Positions 1 to 8,408 are shown, counted from the first letter of the stretch. The stretch: 64,000 bases of DNA from Gluconacetobacter sacchari (GCF_014174255.1 NZ_JABEQJ010000001.1:124001-188000); one strand, 5' to 3'. Notes: generated by a model from the sequence alone, not told the origin. Numbers and translations are program-made.

Positions 1-1047
1 GTGCGGCAGGCTGGCCGGCTGGGTCGCCGGCATGTTCTGCGACACGATCGTGAAGATATCGCCGACATGGAAATTCGCCTTGGGCGAAGCGAAGTTCTTC
101 CCCTTCAGGGCCGGCCCGGCCATCCCTTCCAGATTGTCGCCATGGCATTGCGCGCAATTGTCGGCATAGGCTTTCTTGCCCGCATCGGCCTGCGCCGCGG
201 TAAACAGCGCGGGCTTCTCCCCACCGGCGGCCGGGGCGGCCGCCGGCGTCTCCGCCGCCGCCAGGACGATCGGGCTGGCCGGCGACATGGCATAGGGCCG
301 CAGCAGGGCAGCCAATTGGCCGGACCGCCGCAGCGTCTCGACACTTTTCTGGAACTCGGCCGCCGCCGTCGCGCCGCCGGGGCCGTACAACGCCACGACG
401 TTCCAGTCGGCATGGGGTTCGCTCAGGGCATGCAGGCAGTAATCGCGCGCCTTTTCACCACCGGGCAGATAGGCCACGGCACTGGCCCGCCACACCATCG
501 CTGCCCGGTTGGTATGATGGACCACGCTGGCGATGGTCTGCGCGTCGGTCGGGTAGATATCGGCCTGGATGTTGGGATGTTTCACGAAATACAGGTTCGG
601 CGCCGTCAGGTACGTCACCGCCACGTCCGTCCCGCGCGGCAGGTCGGCCAGCGTTTCGGCATTCTGGCTGCGCGGCGTCACCAGCACGAATCCCATCCGC
701 GCATAGGGCGCCGTCGCCCGCATCCCCTCGGGCACGGCGCCATGCGTGGCATCGACGGGAAAGCCCAGCACCAGCGCGCAGCGCGAGGCCGCGAGCGTGC
801 TGAACCTCTTGACGTCGAACCCGTCATCGTCGCCCGCGCCGCTGCCATCGAATTGATAGATCGCGGCATCGGTGCCCTGCTGATGCGCCACCGCCTCCAC
901 GACCCGCTGGTCCATCGCATGTGCCGGGTTCGAGGAATCGATGCAGACCGAAACGGTGGCTCCTGCCGGCCGGGCGGCCAGCAGGGCCCCGGCCGCCACG
1001 GCGCAAACCAGGGCACGGCGTGACAGACGGGCAATATTCATGCGCAT
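1..1047 (-). CDS. Periplasmic binding protein fused to cytochrome c, quinoprotein-associated (3' end outside window)
   Basis: This is the likely electron-accepting partner of the PQQ dehydrogenase encoded 10 bp upstream. The visible 349 residues start with a signal peptide (about 1-30). A body of about 230 residues resembles the substrate-binding-protein fold of the MxaJ/XoxJ and 'quinoprotein dehydrogenase-associated ABC substrate-binding' families. An Ala/Pro-rich linker leads to a cytochrome c domain with a CAQCH haem motif (C298, C301, H302). The axial Met would lie beyond the window edge. Start: ATG at 1047 has AAGGAGG at good spacing, overlapping the dehydrogenase stop codon, so translation is probably coupled; a second in-frame ATG follows at 1041. 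I see no ABC permease or ATPase nearby, which argues against a transport role. The fold assignment of the N-terminal part is by resemblance and is less certain than the haem domain. Confidence 0.8.
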   Translation of the reverse strand, partial: MRMNIARLSRRALVCAVAAGALLAARPAGATVSVCIDSSNPAHAMDQRVVEAVAHQQGTDAAIYQFDGSGAGDDDGFDVKRFSTLAASRCALVLGFPVDATHGAVPEGMRATAPYARMGFVLVTPRSQNAETLADLPRGTDVAVTYLTAPNLYFVKHPNIQADIYPTDAQTIASVVHHTNRAAMVWRASAVAYLPGGEKARDYCLHALSEPHADWNVVALYGPGGATAAAEFQKSVETLRRSGQLAALLRPYAMSPASPIVLAAAETPAAAPAAGGEKPALFTAAQADAGKKAYADNCAQCHGDNLEGMAGPALKGKNFASPKANFHVGDIFTIVSQNMPATQPASLPH

Positions 1048-1057
1048 GCGGTCCTCC

Positions 1058-2809
1058 TTACAGCGCGAAGACATACAGATGACCTCCCAGCGGAATCGAA
1101 CGGACGCGCGGATCCTTCGCCATGTCGCCACCCCAGATCGGCACGCCGCCACCCCAGCCGGCATAGACGCCGACATATTGCTTGTCGCCGACCTTCCAGG
1201 TGCTGGGCACACCCAGGACACCCGACGACATTTTCGGACTCTTCCACAGCACGGCGCCCGTTTTCGCGTCGAAGGCGTACAGGTATCCGTCGGCACTGCC
1301 CGAGAAGACCAGTCCGCCGGCGGTCGCCAGCATGCCGCCATTCCATGGCAGCGCGGATTTGAACGACCACGCCTGCTTGCCGGTATCCAGGTCGATCGCC
1401 TGGACCGAGCCCCAGTCGTCGGGATGTTCCGGATCACGCATGACGGTAAAGGTCTCGCCCAGGAACGGCAGGCCCGCCTTGTACGAGACGGCCGCGCCCT
1501 TCATCTTCATGCAGGTATGCAAGGTCGGCACGTAGGCGAAATGGGTCTGCGGGTCGACGGCGATCGGCCACCAGTTCTTGCCGCCCAGGAAGCTGGGGCA
1601 GGTGAAGATTTCCTTGTCCACATCAGGCCGCATGGCGGGATCGGTGATCGGCTTGCCGTCCTTGAAGCCGGAAACCGACGTCGCATGCGCGAATTTCTCG
1701 GCATAGATCAGCTTGCCGTTCGTCCGATCGATCGCATAGAACCAGCCATTGCGGCTGGCGCTGACCAGCGCCTTGTACGTCTTGCCCTGATAGGTCAGGT
1801 CGGTCAGCACCGGCTCGTTCGTGCCGTCATAATCCCAGGTATCGTGCGGCGTGTACTGGTAATGCCACTTGATCTTGCCGGTCGCGGGGTTCAACGCGAT
1901 CACGCTGTCGGTATACAGATTGTCGCCCGGCCGCAGCACCGCCAGCCACGGCCCCGGATTGCCCACGCCCCAGATCAGCGAATCGGTCTGCGGGTCATAG
2001 CTGCCGGTCAGCCACGTGGCGCCGCCACCGGTCTTGTAGGCCCCCTTGGGCCAGGTATCGCCGCCGGGCTCGCCCGGCGCCGGAATCGTCGATTGCCGCC
2101 AGAGCTGCTTGCCGGTCTTGGCATCCAGCGACGCGATGAAGCCGCGCGCGCCATACTCGCCACCCGAAATGCCGACGATGACATGGCCCTTGACCACCAG
2201 CGGCGCCAGCGTCATCGCATAGCCCAGGTCAGGCGGCTCCAGCGCCTGGTCCCACACCACCTTGCCGGTGGCGGCATCCAGCGCCAGCACGTGGTTGTCC
2301 AGCGTGGCCATGTAGACATTGTCGCCATACAGGGCAACACCGCGATTCACCACGTCGCAGCAGATCGTCTTCAACCCCACCTCGGACAGGTCGCGCTGAT
2401 ATTTCCACAGCAGCTTGCCCGTGCTGGCCTGAAAGGCCAGCAGCCCGTTTTTCGGCGTGGTGATGAACATGTAGTCGCCATTGACGATCGGCGGCGCCTC
2501 ATGCCCGCTCTTCGAGCCCGTCTCATAATCCCAGACGGGCTTGAGCTGGGCGACATTGGCGGTATCGATGCCGTCCAGGGCCGAATAGCCGGTGCTGGAA
2601 TAATCGTGGCGATACATCAGCCAGCCATTATCCTGCGCCGCGTGGCTCAGCCGCTCGGTCGTCACCGGCTGATAGGGGCCGGCCGGATCCTCCGCCCGAA
2701 CCGGCGAGGAAACCGTCAGCGCGGTCGCACAGGCCAGCGCAAGCGGCAGGGCCAGCACCGCCCTGCGCGGTGGCTGCCTGGTGACGCTGGTACGGTAAGC
2801 AAACTTCAT
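1058..2809 (-). CDS. PQQ-dependent alcohol dehydrogenase, lanthanide type (XoxF/ExaF/PedH-like)
   Basis: Periplasmic quinoprotein oxidising a primary alcohol with PQQ. The protein has 583 residues with a signal peptide (about 1-39, ending SSPVRA) and an eight-blade propeller with repeated W-docking motifs such as TGKLLW, TGKVVW and TGKQLW. The vicinal disulfide C150-C151 characteristic of quinoprotein alcohol dehydrogenases is present. Metal ligands are E218 and N284. The catalytic D326 is followed two residues later by D328 (motif WDYDGTNE). In this family that second Asp marks lanthanide-dependent enzymes, whereas calcium enzymes have a small residue there. There is no C-terminal haem domain, unlike the AdhA subunit of classical acetic acid bacterial alcohol dehydrogenase, so the neighbouring binding-protein/cytochrome fusion probably takes the electrons. 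Start at 2809 is supported by GGGAG upstream; an in-frame extension to 2953 is possible but would bury the signal peptide. Substrate is not determined by sequence. Confidence 0.92.
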   Translation of the reverse strand: MKFAYRTSVTRQPPRRAVLALPLALACATALTVSSPVRAEDPAGPYQPVTTERLSHAAQDNGWLMYRHDYSSTGYSALDGIDTANVAQLKPVWDYETGSKSGHEAPPIVNGDYMFITTPKNGLLAFQASTGKLLWKYQRDLSEVGLKTICCDVVNRGVALYGDNVYMATLDNHVLALDAATGKVVWDQALEPPDLGYAMTLAPLVVKGHVIVGISGGEYGARGFIASLDAKTGKQLWRQSTIPAPGEPGGDTWPKGAYKTGGGATWLTGSYDPQTDSLIWGVGNPGPWLAVLRPGDNLYTDSVIALNPATGKIKWHYQYTPHDTWDYDGTNEPVLTDLTYQGKTYKALVSASRNGWFYAIDRTNGKLIYAEKFAHATSVSGFKDGKPITDPAMRPDVDKEIFTCPSFLGGKNWWPIAVDPQTHFAYVPTLHTCMKMKGAAVSYKAGLPFLGETFTVMRDPEHPDDWGSVQAIDLDTGKQAWSFKSALPWNGGMLATAGGLVFSGSADGYLYAFDAKTGAVLWKSPKMSSGVLGVPSTWKVGDKQYVGVYAGWGGGVPIWGGDMAKDPRVRSIPLGGHLYVFAL

Positions 2810-3074
2810 CTCGGGTCTCCCGCAACACTCTTCCGGTAGGGACCGTCCGAACGCATTCCAGCGCAGCGAAAAAATCCACGCCCGACCGTCCGCGACGCCG
2901 CCCTGCAAGGACAGGACCAATCTAACGACCGATAAGGACACAGGATCCGTCACCCTTGCCGGGCCGCAGCCGTTCCTGACGATGCTCCACCTGCACGTTA
3001 TCTTTCTTATGTGTCAGGCCCGTCAGCATTTGCCCGTTCGATCCCGTCTGTCACGCCACCGAATCGGCATGGCA

Positions 3075-3110
3075 GGCATGGACTGTCGCAAAACTGCGAC
3101 AGTCCATGCC
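3075..3110. repeat. Perfect inverted repeat, 16-bp arms with a 4-nt loop
   Basis: The left arm GGCATGGACTGTCGCA and the right arm TGCGACAGTCCATGCC are exact complements around AAAC. The core TGTCGCAAAACTGCGACAG (3084-3102) recurs with three differences at 3268-3286. It could be an operator, or a transcript hairpin ending read-through from the dehydrogenase side. Recurrence of the core favours an operator. Confidence 0.75.
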
Positions 3111-3168
3111 CTGCCGAGCAAGAATAACGACGCGCCCCGTCTTCGCGCCCCGCCGGCATCGATACGGA

Positions 3169-3196
3169 TTGACTATAATCACGTTTCAGAGATTAT
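3169..3196 (+). promoter_or_regulatory. Candidate sigma70 promoter for the cytochrome/oxidase cluster
   Basis: TTGACT (3169-3174) and GATTAT (3191-3196) are separated by 16 bp and lie about 290 bp before the first gene. The element sits between the two palindromic boxes, so a bound regulator could act on it from either side. Assigned by motif only. Confidence 0.4.
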
Positions 3197-3267
3197 GACC
3201 GGCACGATGAAGCCGCCCGTATTCCTGCGTCTATATTTCGGGTCCGCCACTCCGGGCCGCACAGTCC

Positions 3268-3286
3268 TGTCTCAATTCTGCGACAG
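3268..3286. promoter_or_regulatory. Second copy of the TGTCGCA/TGCGACA palindrome
   Basis: TGTCTCAATTCTGCGACAG matches the core of the first box (3084-3102) at 16 of 19 positions. The two cores are 184 bp apart. It lies downstream of the candidate promoter, where a bound repressor would block transcription of the oxidase genes. The regulator is unknown; the half-site loosely resembles sites of RegA/ActR-type redox regulators, which is a weak comparison. Confidence 0.5.
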
Positions 3287-3482
3287 GTCCGGTCCGCGGA
3301 TCGGCGACGCCCCCGTGACAGACCGGCGGCGACATCGGACAGTCACGGCCGAAGACCCGGCGGAACGATAAGCAAGGACAACACGAACCGCGACGCCGGC
3401 GAATTGGAGGGGGGGCGTGCCCGATCTCCGGCGATCCCCTATAGCATTTCATATCGGCAGGAAGCCCGAACGGGAGAAAGGC

Positions 3483-4193
3483 ATGCATCAGGCGGCGGGG
3501 AGCATCATCCGTCCAGGCTGGCGACGAGCGGGCGCACTGGCGCTCCTGGGGGCGACCCTTCTGGCGGCGCGACCGTCCCGCGCGGCCGACGCGCCGGACC
3601 CGGCGGCGGGCCGGGCGATCGCCGAAAGCGGTGTCCTGACCGGCCATGTCGGCTGCTCGGCCTGCCACCTCATGAACGGCGCCGGGCAGCCGGACGTGGG
3701 CATCCCGCGCCTGGCCGGCTTCACCGCCGCGTATCTGGAGCAGCAGCTCGGCTTCTTCGCCACCGACAAGCGCGCCAGCATCTGGATGGCGCCGTACGCG
3801 CGGATGCTGACGCCGAAGCAGATCCAGGATGTCGCCGCCTATTATGCCGGCCTGCCCGAGCCGCCGTCGGTCGAAAGCGACCCGGCGGGCGACGCGCTGC
3901 GCGCGCGCGGCAAGGAGGTGTTCCAGAAAGGAAACATGAGCAAGGGCGTGATGCCGTGCGGCGGCTGCCACGGTCCGGCGGGCCAGGGCATGGGCACCTT
4001 CGCGCCGCATCTGGCCGGCCAGTCCGCGCCCTACCTGCTGGAACAGTTGCGTCACTGGCACCAGGGCAGGCAGCGCGACCCGATGGGCAAGATGATGGCG
4101 ACGGAAGCCCATGCGATGACCGACTCCGACATGCAGGCCGTCGCGTCCTATCTGCAAAGCCTGCCGGCACCCGGCGCGGGAGGCGCGAAATGA
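3483..4193 (+). CDS. Di-haem c-type cytochrome (cytochrome c4-like)
   Basis: Periplasmic electron carrier likely to feed the oxidase encoded downstream. The 236-residue product has a signal peptide (about 1-35, cleavage near PSRAADA) and two cytochrome c domains with haem motifs CSACH (C58/C61/H62) and CGGCH (C159/C162/H163). Met residues in each half (for example the GKMM stretch) could serve as axial ligands. The start at 3483 is preceded by GGGAGAAAGG; an in-frame ATG at 3417 would add residues before the signal peptide and is less likely. The gene overlaps the next one by ATGA and heads a tightly packed respiratory cluster. Confidence 0.9.
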   Translation: MHQAAGSIIRPGWRRAGALALLGATLLAARPSRAADAPDPAAGRAIAESGVLTGHVGCSACHLMNGAGQPDVGIPRLAGFTAAYLEQQLGFFATDKRASIWMAPYARMLTPKQIQDVAAYYAGLPEPPSVESDPAGDALRARGKEVFQKGNMSKGVMPCGGCHGPAGQGMGTFAPHLAGQSAPYLLEQLRHWHQGRQRDPMGKMMATEAHAMTDSDMQAVASYLQSLPAPGAGGAK

Positions 4194-4357
4194 GCGTGGA
4201 GAACAAGCAGGACAGGCCGGACGAACGGGATGGCAACATCGCCCCCCCCGTGATGGAGGTCCGGCCGGTCGGCACCTGGGTCGTCAGCGTCGTGCTGCTG
4301 GCGTCGGTGCTGGCGGTCTGGGTCCTGGTCTCGGTGATCTTCCTGCATCGCGCGTGA
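4190..4357 (+). CDS. Small single-span membrane protein, ba3 oxidase subunit IIa-like
   Basis: A 55-residue protein with a polar N-terminal half (about 1-26) and one transmembrane helix (about 29-51, rich in V, L and A). Its position between the cytochrome c gene (ATGA overlap) and the CuA subunit gene matches the small subunit (IIa/CbaD type) that completes the missing first helix region of ba3-type subunit II. I infer the role from size, topology and position; sequence alone is too short for certainty. Confidence 0.75.
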   Translation: MSVENKQDRPDERDGNIAPPVMEVRPVGTWVVSVVLLASVLAVWVLVSVIFLHRA

Positions 4358-4373
4358 CGGGAAAGGAACGGTT

Positions 4374-4904
4374 ATGGACAATCATTCGGGCATGAGCCCT
4401 TTCGAAGCCGCCTTCCACGCCTCGGCCGAGCGGCATGAGCGGTTCTGGATCTTCGGCGTGCTGGTGATGCTGGTGCTGCTGACGATCGGGACGATGTTCT
4501 ACGTCGTCCACGATTACGGGCTGGTGACCGGCACCCGATCCTACGCGACCGACCCGCAGGCCCCGGCGCGCGAGGCCCCCTTCCAGGACGGCAAGGTGGT
4601 CCGCACCGGCCCGAACGCCTACGCGGTCTACATGGTCGGCCGCGCCTGGCACTGGGCGCCGGACGTGATCCACGTGCCCCAGGGCGCCGAAATCACCTTC
4701 TACGTCACCAGCGCCGACGTGCTGCACGGGTTCGAGATCCAGGGCACGCCGGTCAACCTGACGGCGGTGCCCGGCGTGGTCGGCACGGTCAAATACACAT
4801 TCCGGCATGCCGGACTGTTCCGCATCATCTGCAACGAATATTGCGGCATGTTCCACCACGCCATGGTGGCCCGCATCATCGTCGATCCGGCAGGCACGCC
4901 ATGA
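4374..4904 (+). CDS. Cytochrome c oxidase subunit II, ba3-type
   Basis: Membrane-anchored CuA subunit that receives electrons from cytochrome c. The 176-residue protein has one N-terminal transmembrane segment (about 24-46) and a periplasmic cupredoxin domain. The CuA ligands are visible: H118 (VLHGFE), then C153, C157, H161 and M164 in the CNEYCGMFHHAM stretch. The single membrane helix and short length are typical of ba3/B-type oxidases rather than aa3 enzymes. AAGGAACGG precedes the start, and the stop overlaps the subunit I start (ATGA). Confidence 0.93.
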   Translation: MDNHSGMSPFEAAFHASAERHERFWIFGVLVMLVLLTIGTMFYVVHDYGLVTGTRSYATDPQAPAREAPFQDGKVVRTGPNAYAVYMVGRAWHWAPDVIHVPQGAEITFYVTSADVLHGFEIQGTPVNLTAVPGVVGTVKYTFRHAGLFRIICNEYCGMFHHAMVARIIVDPAGTP

Positions 4905-6646
4905 GCATCGAAATCGCGGCCGACACGCTGCCCTCCGATCTTCCCCTGTCCGCGACCGACCGCGCCGCCGCCGGCATGCGCCGGCTGATGCTGGCCTTCC
5001 TGGTCACGGGCTTTTCCGCCCTGCTGGTCGGCGCGACGATCGGCCCCCTCCAGGCATTGAATTACGACGGCGTGAACGCCTATCCCGCCCTGCGCCCGAT
5101 CCTGCAAAGCTATTACCAGGGCCTGACCATCCACGGGGTGATGAACGGCTACGTCTTCACCTTCTTCGTCACCTGCGGCCTGCTGGTCTACCTGCCGGCG
5201 CGCGAAATGGGGGTCGCCCCCAACATGGCGATGTGGCGCGCCTGCTTCGCCGTCATGGCCGCGGGCGCGCTCTGCGTGCTCTATGCGATGGGCGACAATT
5301 CGTCCTCGGTGCTGTGGACGTTCTATCCGCCGCTCAAGGGCAGCCCGTTCTTCTATATCGGCATCACGCTGCTGGCCCTCGGCAGCACGATGCCGCTGCC
5401 GATCCTGCTGGAGATGCGCGCGGCCTGGCGGCGGCACCGCCCCGGCGAAATCACGCCGCTGGTCACCTATATGTCGCTCACCACCATGCTGATGTGGGGG
5501 CTGGCCGGCGTGGGCGTGGTGGCCGAGCTGGTGCTCCAGCTCGATCCGTGGTCCCTGGGGCTGATCGGCACCGTCGACCCGATCATCAACCGCACGCTGT
5601 TCTGGCTGACGGGCCACCCCATCGTCTATTTCTGGCTGATGCCGGCCTATGTCTCGTGGTACGGCCTGCTGTCGCGCCAGGTCGGCGGCAAGCTGATCTC
5701 GGACCCGATGGCGCGGATCACCTTCGCCCTGCTGATGATCTTCTCGCTGCCCGTGGGCACGCACCACCAGTTCTCCGATCCCGGCTTTTCGTCGATCTGG
5801 CGCGGCATCCTGGTGGTGCTGACCATGTCGGTCGCGACCCCCAGCCTCGTCACCGCCTTCACCATCGGGCTGAGCCTGGAATATGCCGGCCGCCTGCGCG
5901 GCGGCAAAGGCTGGTTCGGCTGGTTCGCCGCCCTGCCCTGGGCCGATCCCAGCGTCACGGCGCAGCTCCTCGCGGCGATCACCTTCATCCTCGGCGGCGC
6001 CACCGGCATCGTCAACGGCAGTTGGCAGCTCAACGCCATCGTCCACAACACCACCTTCATTCCGGGCCATTTCCACGTCACCGTCGGCAGCGTCACCGCC
6101 ATGACCTTCATGGCGATCAGCTTCTGGATGGTGCCGCACCTGACCGGCCGCCGCCTGGTCAGCCGCCGGCTGGCACTGTTCTCCGCCTGGACCTGGTTCA
6201 TCGGCATGACGCTCTTCGCCATCGGCATGACATGGGCCGGCCTGTACGGCGTGCCGCGCCGCGCCTGGGTCTCCGCCCTGCCGCACGACACCTATCACGC
6301 GCTCTATGGCATGGCGTCGGTCCCGCTGGCGCTGGTGGCGGCGGGCGGCGTCCTGCTGTGGGTGGCCAGCTACGCGTTCTTCGCGGTCTTCTTCGGCACC
6401 ATCCTGTTCGGCCGGCGCACGGCCCCGCCACCCATCCCCTTCGCCCGGTCCTTCGGCGGCCCGGCCAGCTACAGCATCGACTCACCGCCCAATCCGGCCC
6501 GGGCGGCCTCGCCCCTGATCCGCGCGCTGGACCATGTCTGGCTCCTGACCGGCATCACGGCGCTGGCGACCATCGCCGCCTATATCCCGATCCTGTGGCC
6601 GTTCCTGCACCATGTGACGCGGGCGCCGGGTTGGATTCTCTGGTAG
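4901..6646 (+). CDS. Cytochrome c oxidase subunit I, ba3-type
   Basis: Catalytic, proton-pumping haem-copper subunit of 581 residues with about 13 membrane segments. Metal ligands are visible: low-spin haem H78 (IHGVMNG), CuB H239 with the cross-linked Y243 (GHPIVYFW), CuB H288/H289 (GTHHQF), and haem ligands H390/H392 (IPGHFHV), with H382 in HNTTF. The start overlaps subunit II by ATGA. No subunit III gene follows, as expected for B-family oxidases. This is a terminal oxidase for electrons arriving via the di-haem cytochrome. Confidence 0.95.
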   Translation: MSIEIAADTLPSDLPLSATDRAAAGMRRLMLAFLVTGFSALLVGATIGPLQALNYDGVNAYPALRPILQSYYQGLTIHGVMNGYVFTFFVTCGLLVYLPAREMGVAPNMAMWRACFAVMAAGALCVLYAMGDNSSSVLWTFYPPLKGSPFFYIGITLLALGSTMPLPILLEMRAAWRRHRPGEITPLVTYMSLTTMLMWGLAGVGVVAELVLQLDPWSLGLIGTVDPIINRTLFWLTGHPIVYFWLMPAYVSWYGLLSRQVGGKLISDPMARITFALLMIFSLPVGTHHQFSDPGFSSIWRGILVVLTMSVATPSLVTAFTIGLSLEYAGRLRGGKGWFGWFAALPWADPSVTAQLLAAITFILGGATGIVNGSWQLNAIVHNTTFIPGHFHVTVGSVTAMTFMAISFWMVPHLTGRRLVSRRLALFSAWTWFIGMTLFAIGMTWAGLYGVPRRAWVSALPHDTYHALYGMASVPLALVAAGGVLLWVASYAFFAVFFGTILFGRRTAPPPIPFARSFGGPASYSIDSPPNPARAASPLIRALDHVWLLTGITALATIAAYIPILWPFLHHVTRAPGWILW

Positions 6647-6656
6647 GCCACGCGGC

Positions 6657-7262
6657 ATGCCGGCGCGGGCACCCCCGATACGCCACTCGCTGCGCCGCGC
6701 CGCCTGCGCCGTGGCGGCCGTCGCGGCACTGCTCGCCCTCTATGCCGGCTGGCGCGGCGATCTCGGCCGGCTCGGCTCTCCCGTCTCGCCGCTCCCCGCG
6801 CCGCCCCTGGCCCTGCGCGACGATCTGGGCCACCCGTTCGACCCGGCGACACTGCGGGGCCGCGCGACACTGGTCTATTTCGGCTATGTGCGCTGCCCCG
6901 ACGTCTGCCCGACGGTGCTGGAGGCACTGGGCCCGGTCTTCGCCCGGCTGGGCCCCGACGCGGCGCGGACGCGGGTACTGTTCGTCACGCTGGACCCGGC
7001 GCATGACACGCCCACGGTGCTGCACGGCTTTCTCGCCCATTTCCAGCCGACCCCGACCGGCCTGACCGGCCCACCCGCCGAACTGGCCCGGACAGCCCAC
7101 GCCTGGGGGATCGGCTGGACGGGCAGCGACGGCCGGATCAGCCACACCTCGGTCCTGACCCTGGTGGGCCCGGATGGGCGGACACACGCGCGCTACGGCA
7201 TGACACAGTTGGGCGATCCCGCCACGATGGCCGCCGAGATCCGCGCGGTCCTGTCGTCATGA
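6657..7262 (+). CDS. SCO1/SenC family copper chaperone
   Basis: Membrane-anchored thioredoxin-fold protein (201 residues) that delivers or reduces copper at the CuA site. It has an N-terminal anchor (about 13-31), the copper-binding CPDVCP motif (C80, C84) and the third ligand H163 (ISHTSV). It follows subunit I after 10 bp and overlaps the next gene by ATGA, so it is part of the oxidase operon and probably dedicated to it. Confidence 0.9.
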   Translation: MPARAPPIRHSLRRAACAVAAVAALLALYAGWRGDLGRLGSPVSPLPAPPLALRDDLGHPFDPATLRGRATLVYFGYVRCPDVCPTVLEALGPVFARLGPDAARTRVLFVTLDPAHDTPTVLHGFLAHFQPTPTGLTGPPAELARTAHAWGIGWTGSDGRISHTSVLTLVGPDGRTHARYGMTQLGDPATMAAEIRAVLSS

Positions 7263-8044
7263 GGGGCTGGAGCCCGCTGTTCCAGGCCGGCTGGATCGCC
7301 GCCGGCCTGCTGGGCGGCAGCGCGGTCCTGCTGCTGGCCGCGCGGCATCGTCGGGGCTCGTGGCGGCTGGCGGCGGGGGGCATCGGCATGGCGCTGCTGA
7401 CGGTCGCCGGCCTGGGGCTGCGCGACCCGCTGGCCTCGATGACCCAATATACGTTCGCCCTGATGGTGGTGGGTCAGGTCGTGCCGCCGTTTCTCCTCCT
7501 GGCCACGACCGCCGCGCCAGGCACCGCCGCCCCCGTCCGGCTCGCGCCCTGGTGGCGCGATCCGGGCGTGGCCGCCGCGCTGTTCGGCGGCCTCGCGGTG
7601 GCGACCGGCCTGCCGTCGATCCTCGACCGATCCCTGGCCAACGCGCTGTTCAGCGCGCCGCTGGGCCTGCTGGACCTGCTGGCCGGGCTGCTGTTCTGGG
7701 CCCAGTTGATGCCCGGCAGCCGCGTGATCCGGCACGATCCCCTGGCCGGCGCCTATGCGCTGCTGGGCAGCCTGCCCATGACGGTGGTGGCCGTGGTGTG
7801 GATGACGGCGCCGCGCGTGCTGTACGCCCCCTATCTGGACGTATTGTGCCGCTGGGACCTGACTCCGCTCGAAGACCAGCATTGGGCGGGCTTCGTGATG
7901 CTGGTGGCCGGCCTGCCGCTCCAGGTGGTGGGGGCCTGGCTGCTGGTCGCGGCGCAGGGGTCCCCATCGTCGGGCGCATCACGGAATGTGATGCCGGGAA
8001 AGATGCAGCCTCCTTCCCCGCCACGGCGTTCGGGTGAAGGATGA
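7259..8044 (+). CDS. CtaG-like cytochrome c oxidase assembly membrane protein
   Basis: A 261-residue protein with about six to seven membrane helices and the look of the caa3-type CtaG family, which helps copper insertion and assembly of haem-copper oxidases. Membrane His and Met residues (for example WMTAPRVLY and EDQHWAGFVM) are typical positions for family motifs. The C-terminal tail after about residue 235 is polar and Ser/Pro-rich. The gene overlaps the Sco gene by 4 bp and ends the oxidase cluster. Confidence 0.82.
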   Translation: MRGWSPLFQAGWIAAGLLGGSAVLLLAARHRRGSWRLAAGGIGMALLTVAGLGLRDPLASMTQYTFALMVVGQVVPPFLLLATTAAPGTAAPVRLAPWWRDPGVAAALFGGLAVATGLPSILDRSLANALFSAPLGLLDLLAGLLFWAQLMPGSRVIRHDPLAGAYALLGSLPMTVVAVVWMTAPRVLYAPYLDVLCRWDLTPLEDQHWAGFVMLVAGLPLQVVGAWLLVAAQGSPSSGASRNVMPGKMQPPSPPRRSGEG

Positions 8045-8072
8045 TGCGACCTTCGAGAGGGAGAAGAGGATC

Positions 8073-8408
8073 ATGCCAACGATCGACCCCGTGACCTATG
8101 TCGTCGCCGACGCGCACACCGCCCGCCTGCTGCGCCACGAAGGACACGCGCTGCACACGACCCGGCACATCGCGCCCACCGGTCATTTCGCCGCCACCAT
8201 CGCCGAGACGCTGAATCATGGCGCGACGGACGGCACGATCAGCCGTTTCGTGCTGGCCGCGCCGGCCCACCTGCTGCACGAAATCCAGGCCGGCCTGGCC
8301 GACATCGCCCGGGACAAGCTGATTCTGGCCCTTCCCAAGGAACTGGCGCAGCTACCGGACCACGAACTGATCGCTCATTTCGACATTCCGGCGACCGGCT
8401 GGCCCTGA
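8073..8408 (+). CDS. Host attachment family protein
   Basis: A 111-residue soluble protein of the 'protein required for attachment to host cells' family (PF10116 type). Recognised by the N-terminal VVADAHTARLL stretch, the central FVLAAPAHLLHEI and the C-terminal DKLILALPKELAQLPDHEL. The family was named from an Agrobacterium attachment phenotype, but its biochemical function is not known and it occurs in many non-pathogens. The start at 8073 follows GAGAAGAGG; an upstream in-frame ATG at 8034 overlaps the ctaG-like gene. It lies 28 bp after that gene and may be co-transcribed with it. Confidence 0.75.
   Translation: MPTIDPVTYVVADAHTARLLRHEGHALHTTRHIAPTGHFAATIAETLNHGATDGTISRFVLAAPAHLLHEIQAGLADIARDKLILALPKELAQLPDHELIAHFDIPATGWP

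Larger units (their letters stand above)
2810..3482. promoter_or_regulatory. Divergent regulatory region between the quinoprotein and the ba3 oxidase cluster
   Basis: These 673 bp lie between two divergently transcribed respiratory units and hold no convincing gene. They contain a strong 16-bp-arm hairpin (3075-3110), a second copy of its core palindrome (3268-3286) and a sigma70-like promoter facing the oxidase genes (3169-3196). The first ~170 bp next to the dehydrogenase show nothing clear. Length and repeated palindromes suggest shared regulation, which is inference. Confidence 0.6.

Noticed and set aside
941-2839. Long open frame on the plus strand opposite the quinoprotein gene
   Set aside because: It is a GC-driven shadow: Arg/Gly/His-rich with no family resemblance, while the minus strand encodes a fully conserved enzyme.
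2982-3371. Possible 129-residue gene in the divergent region
   Set aside because: No Shine-Dalgarno and no family features, and it covers the palindromes and the candidate promoter.
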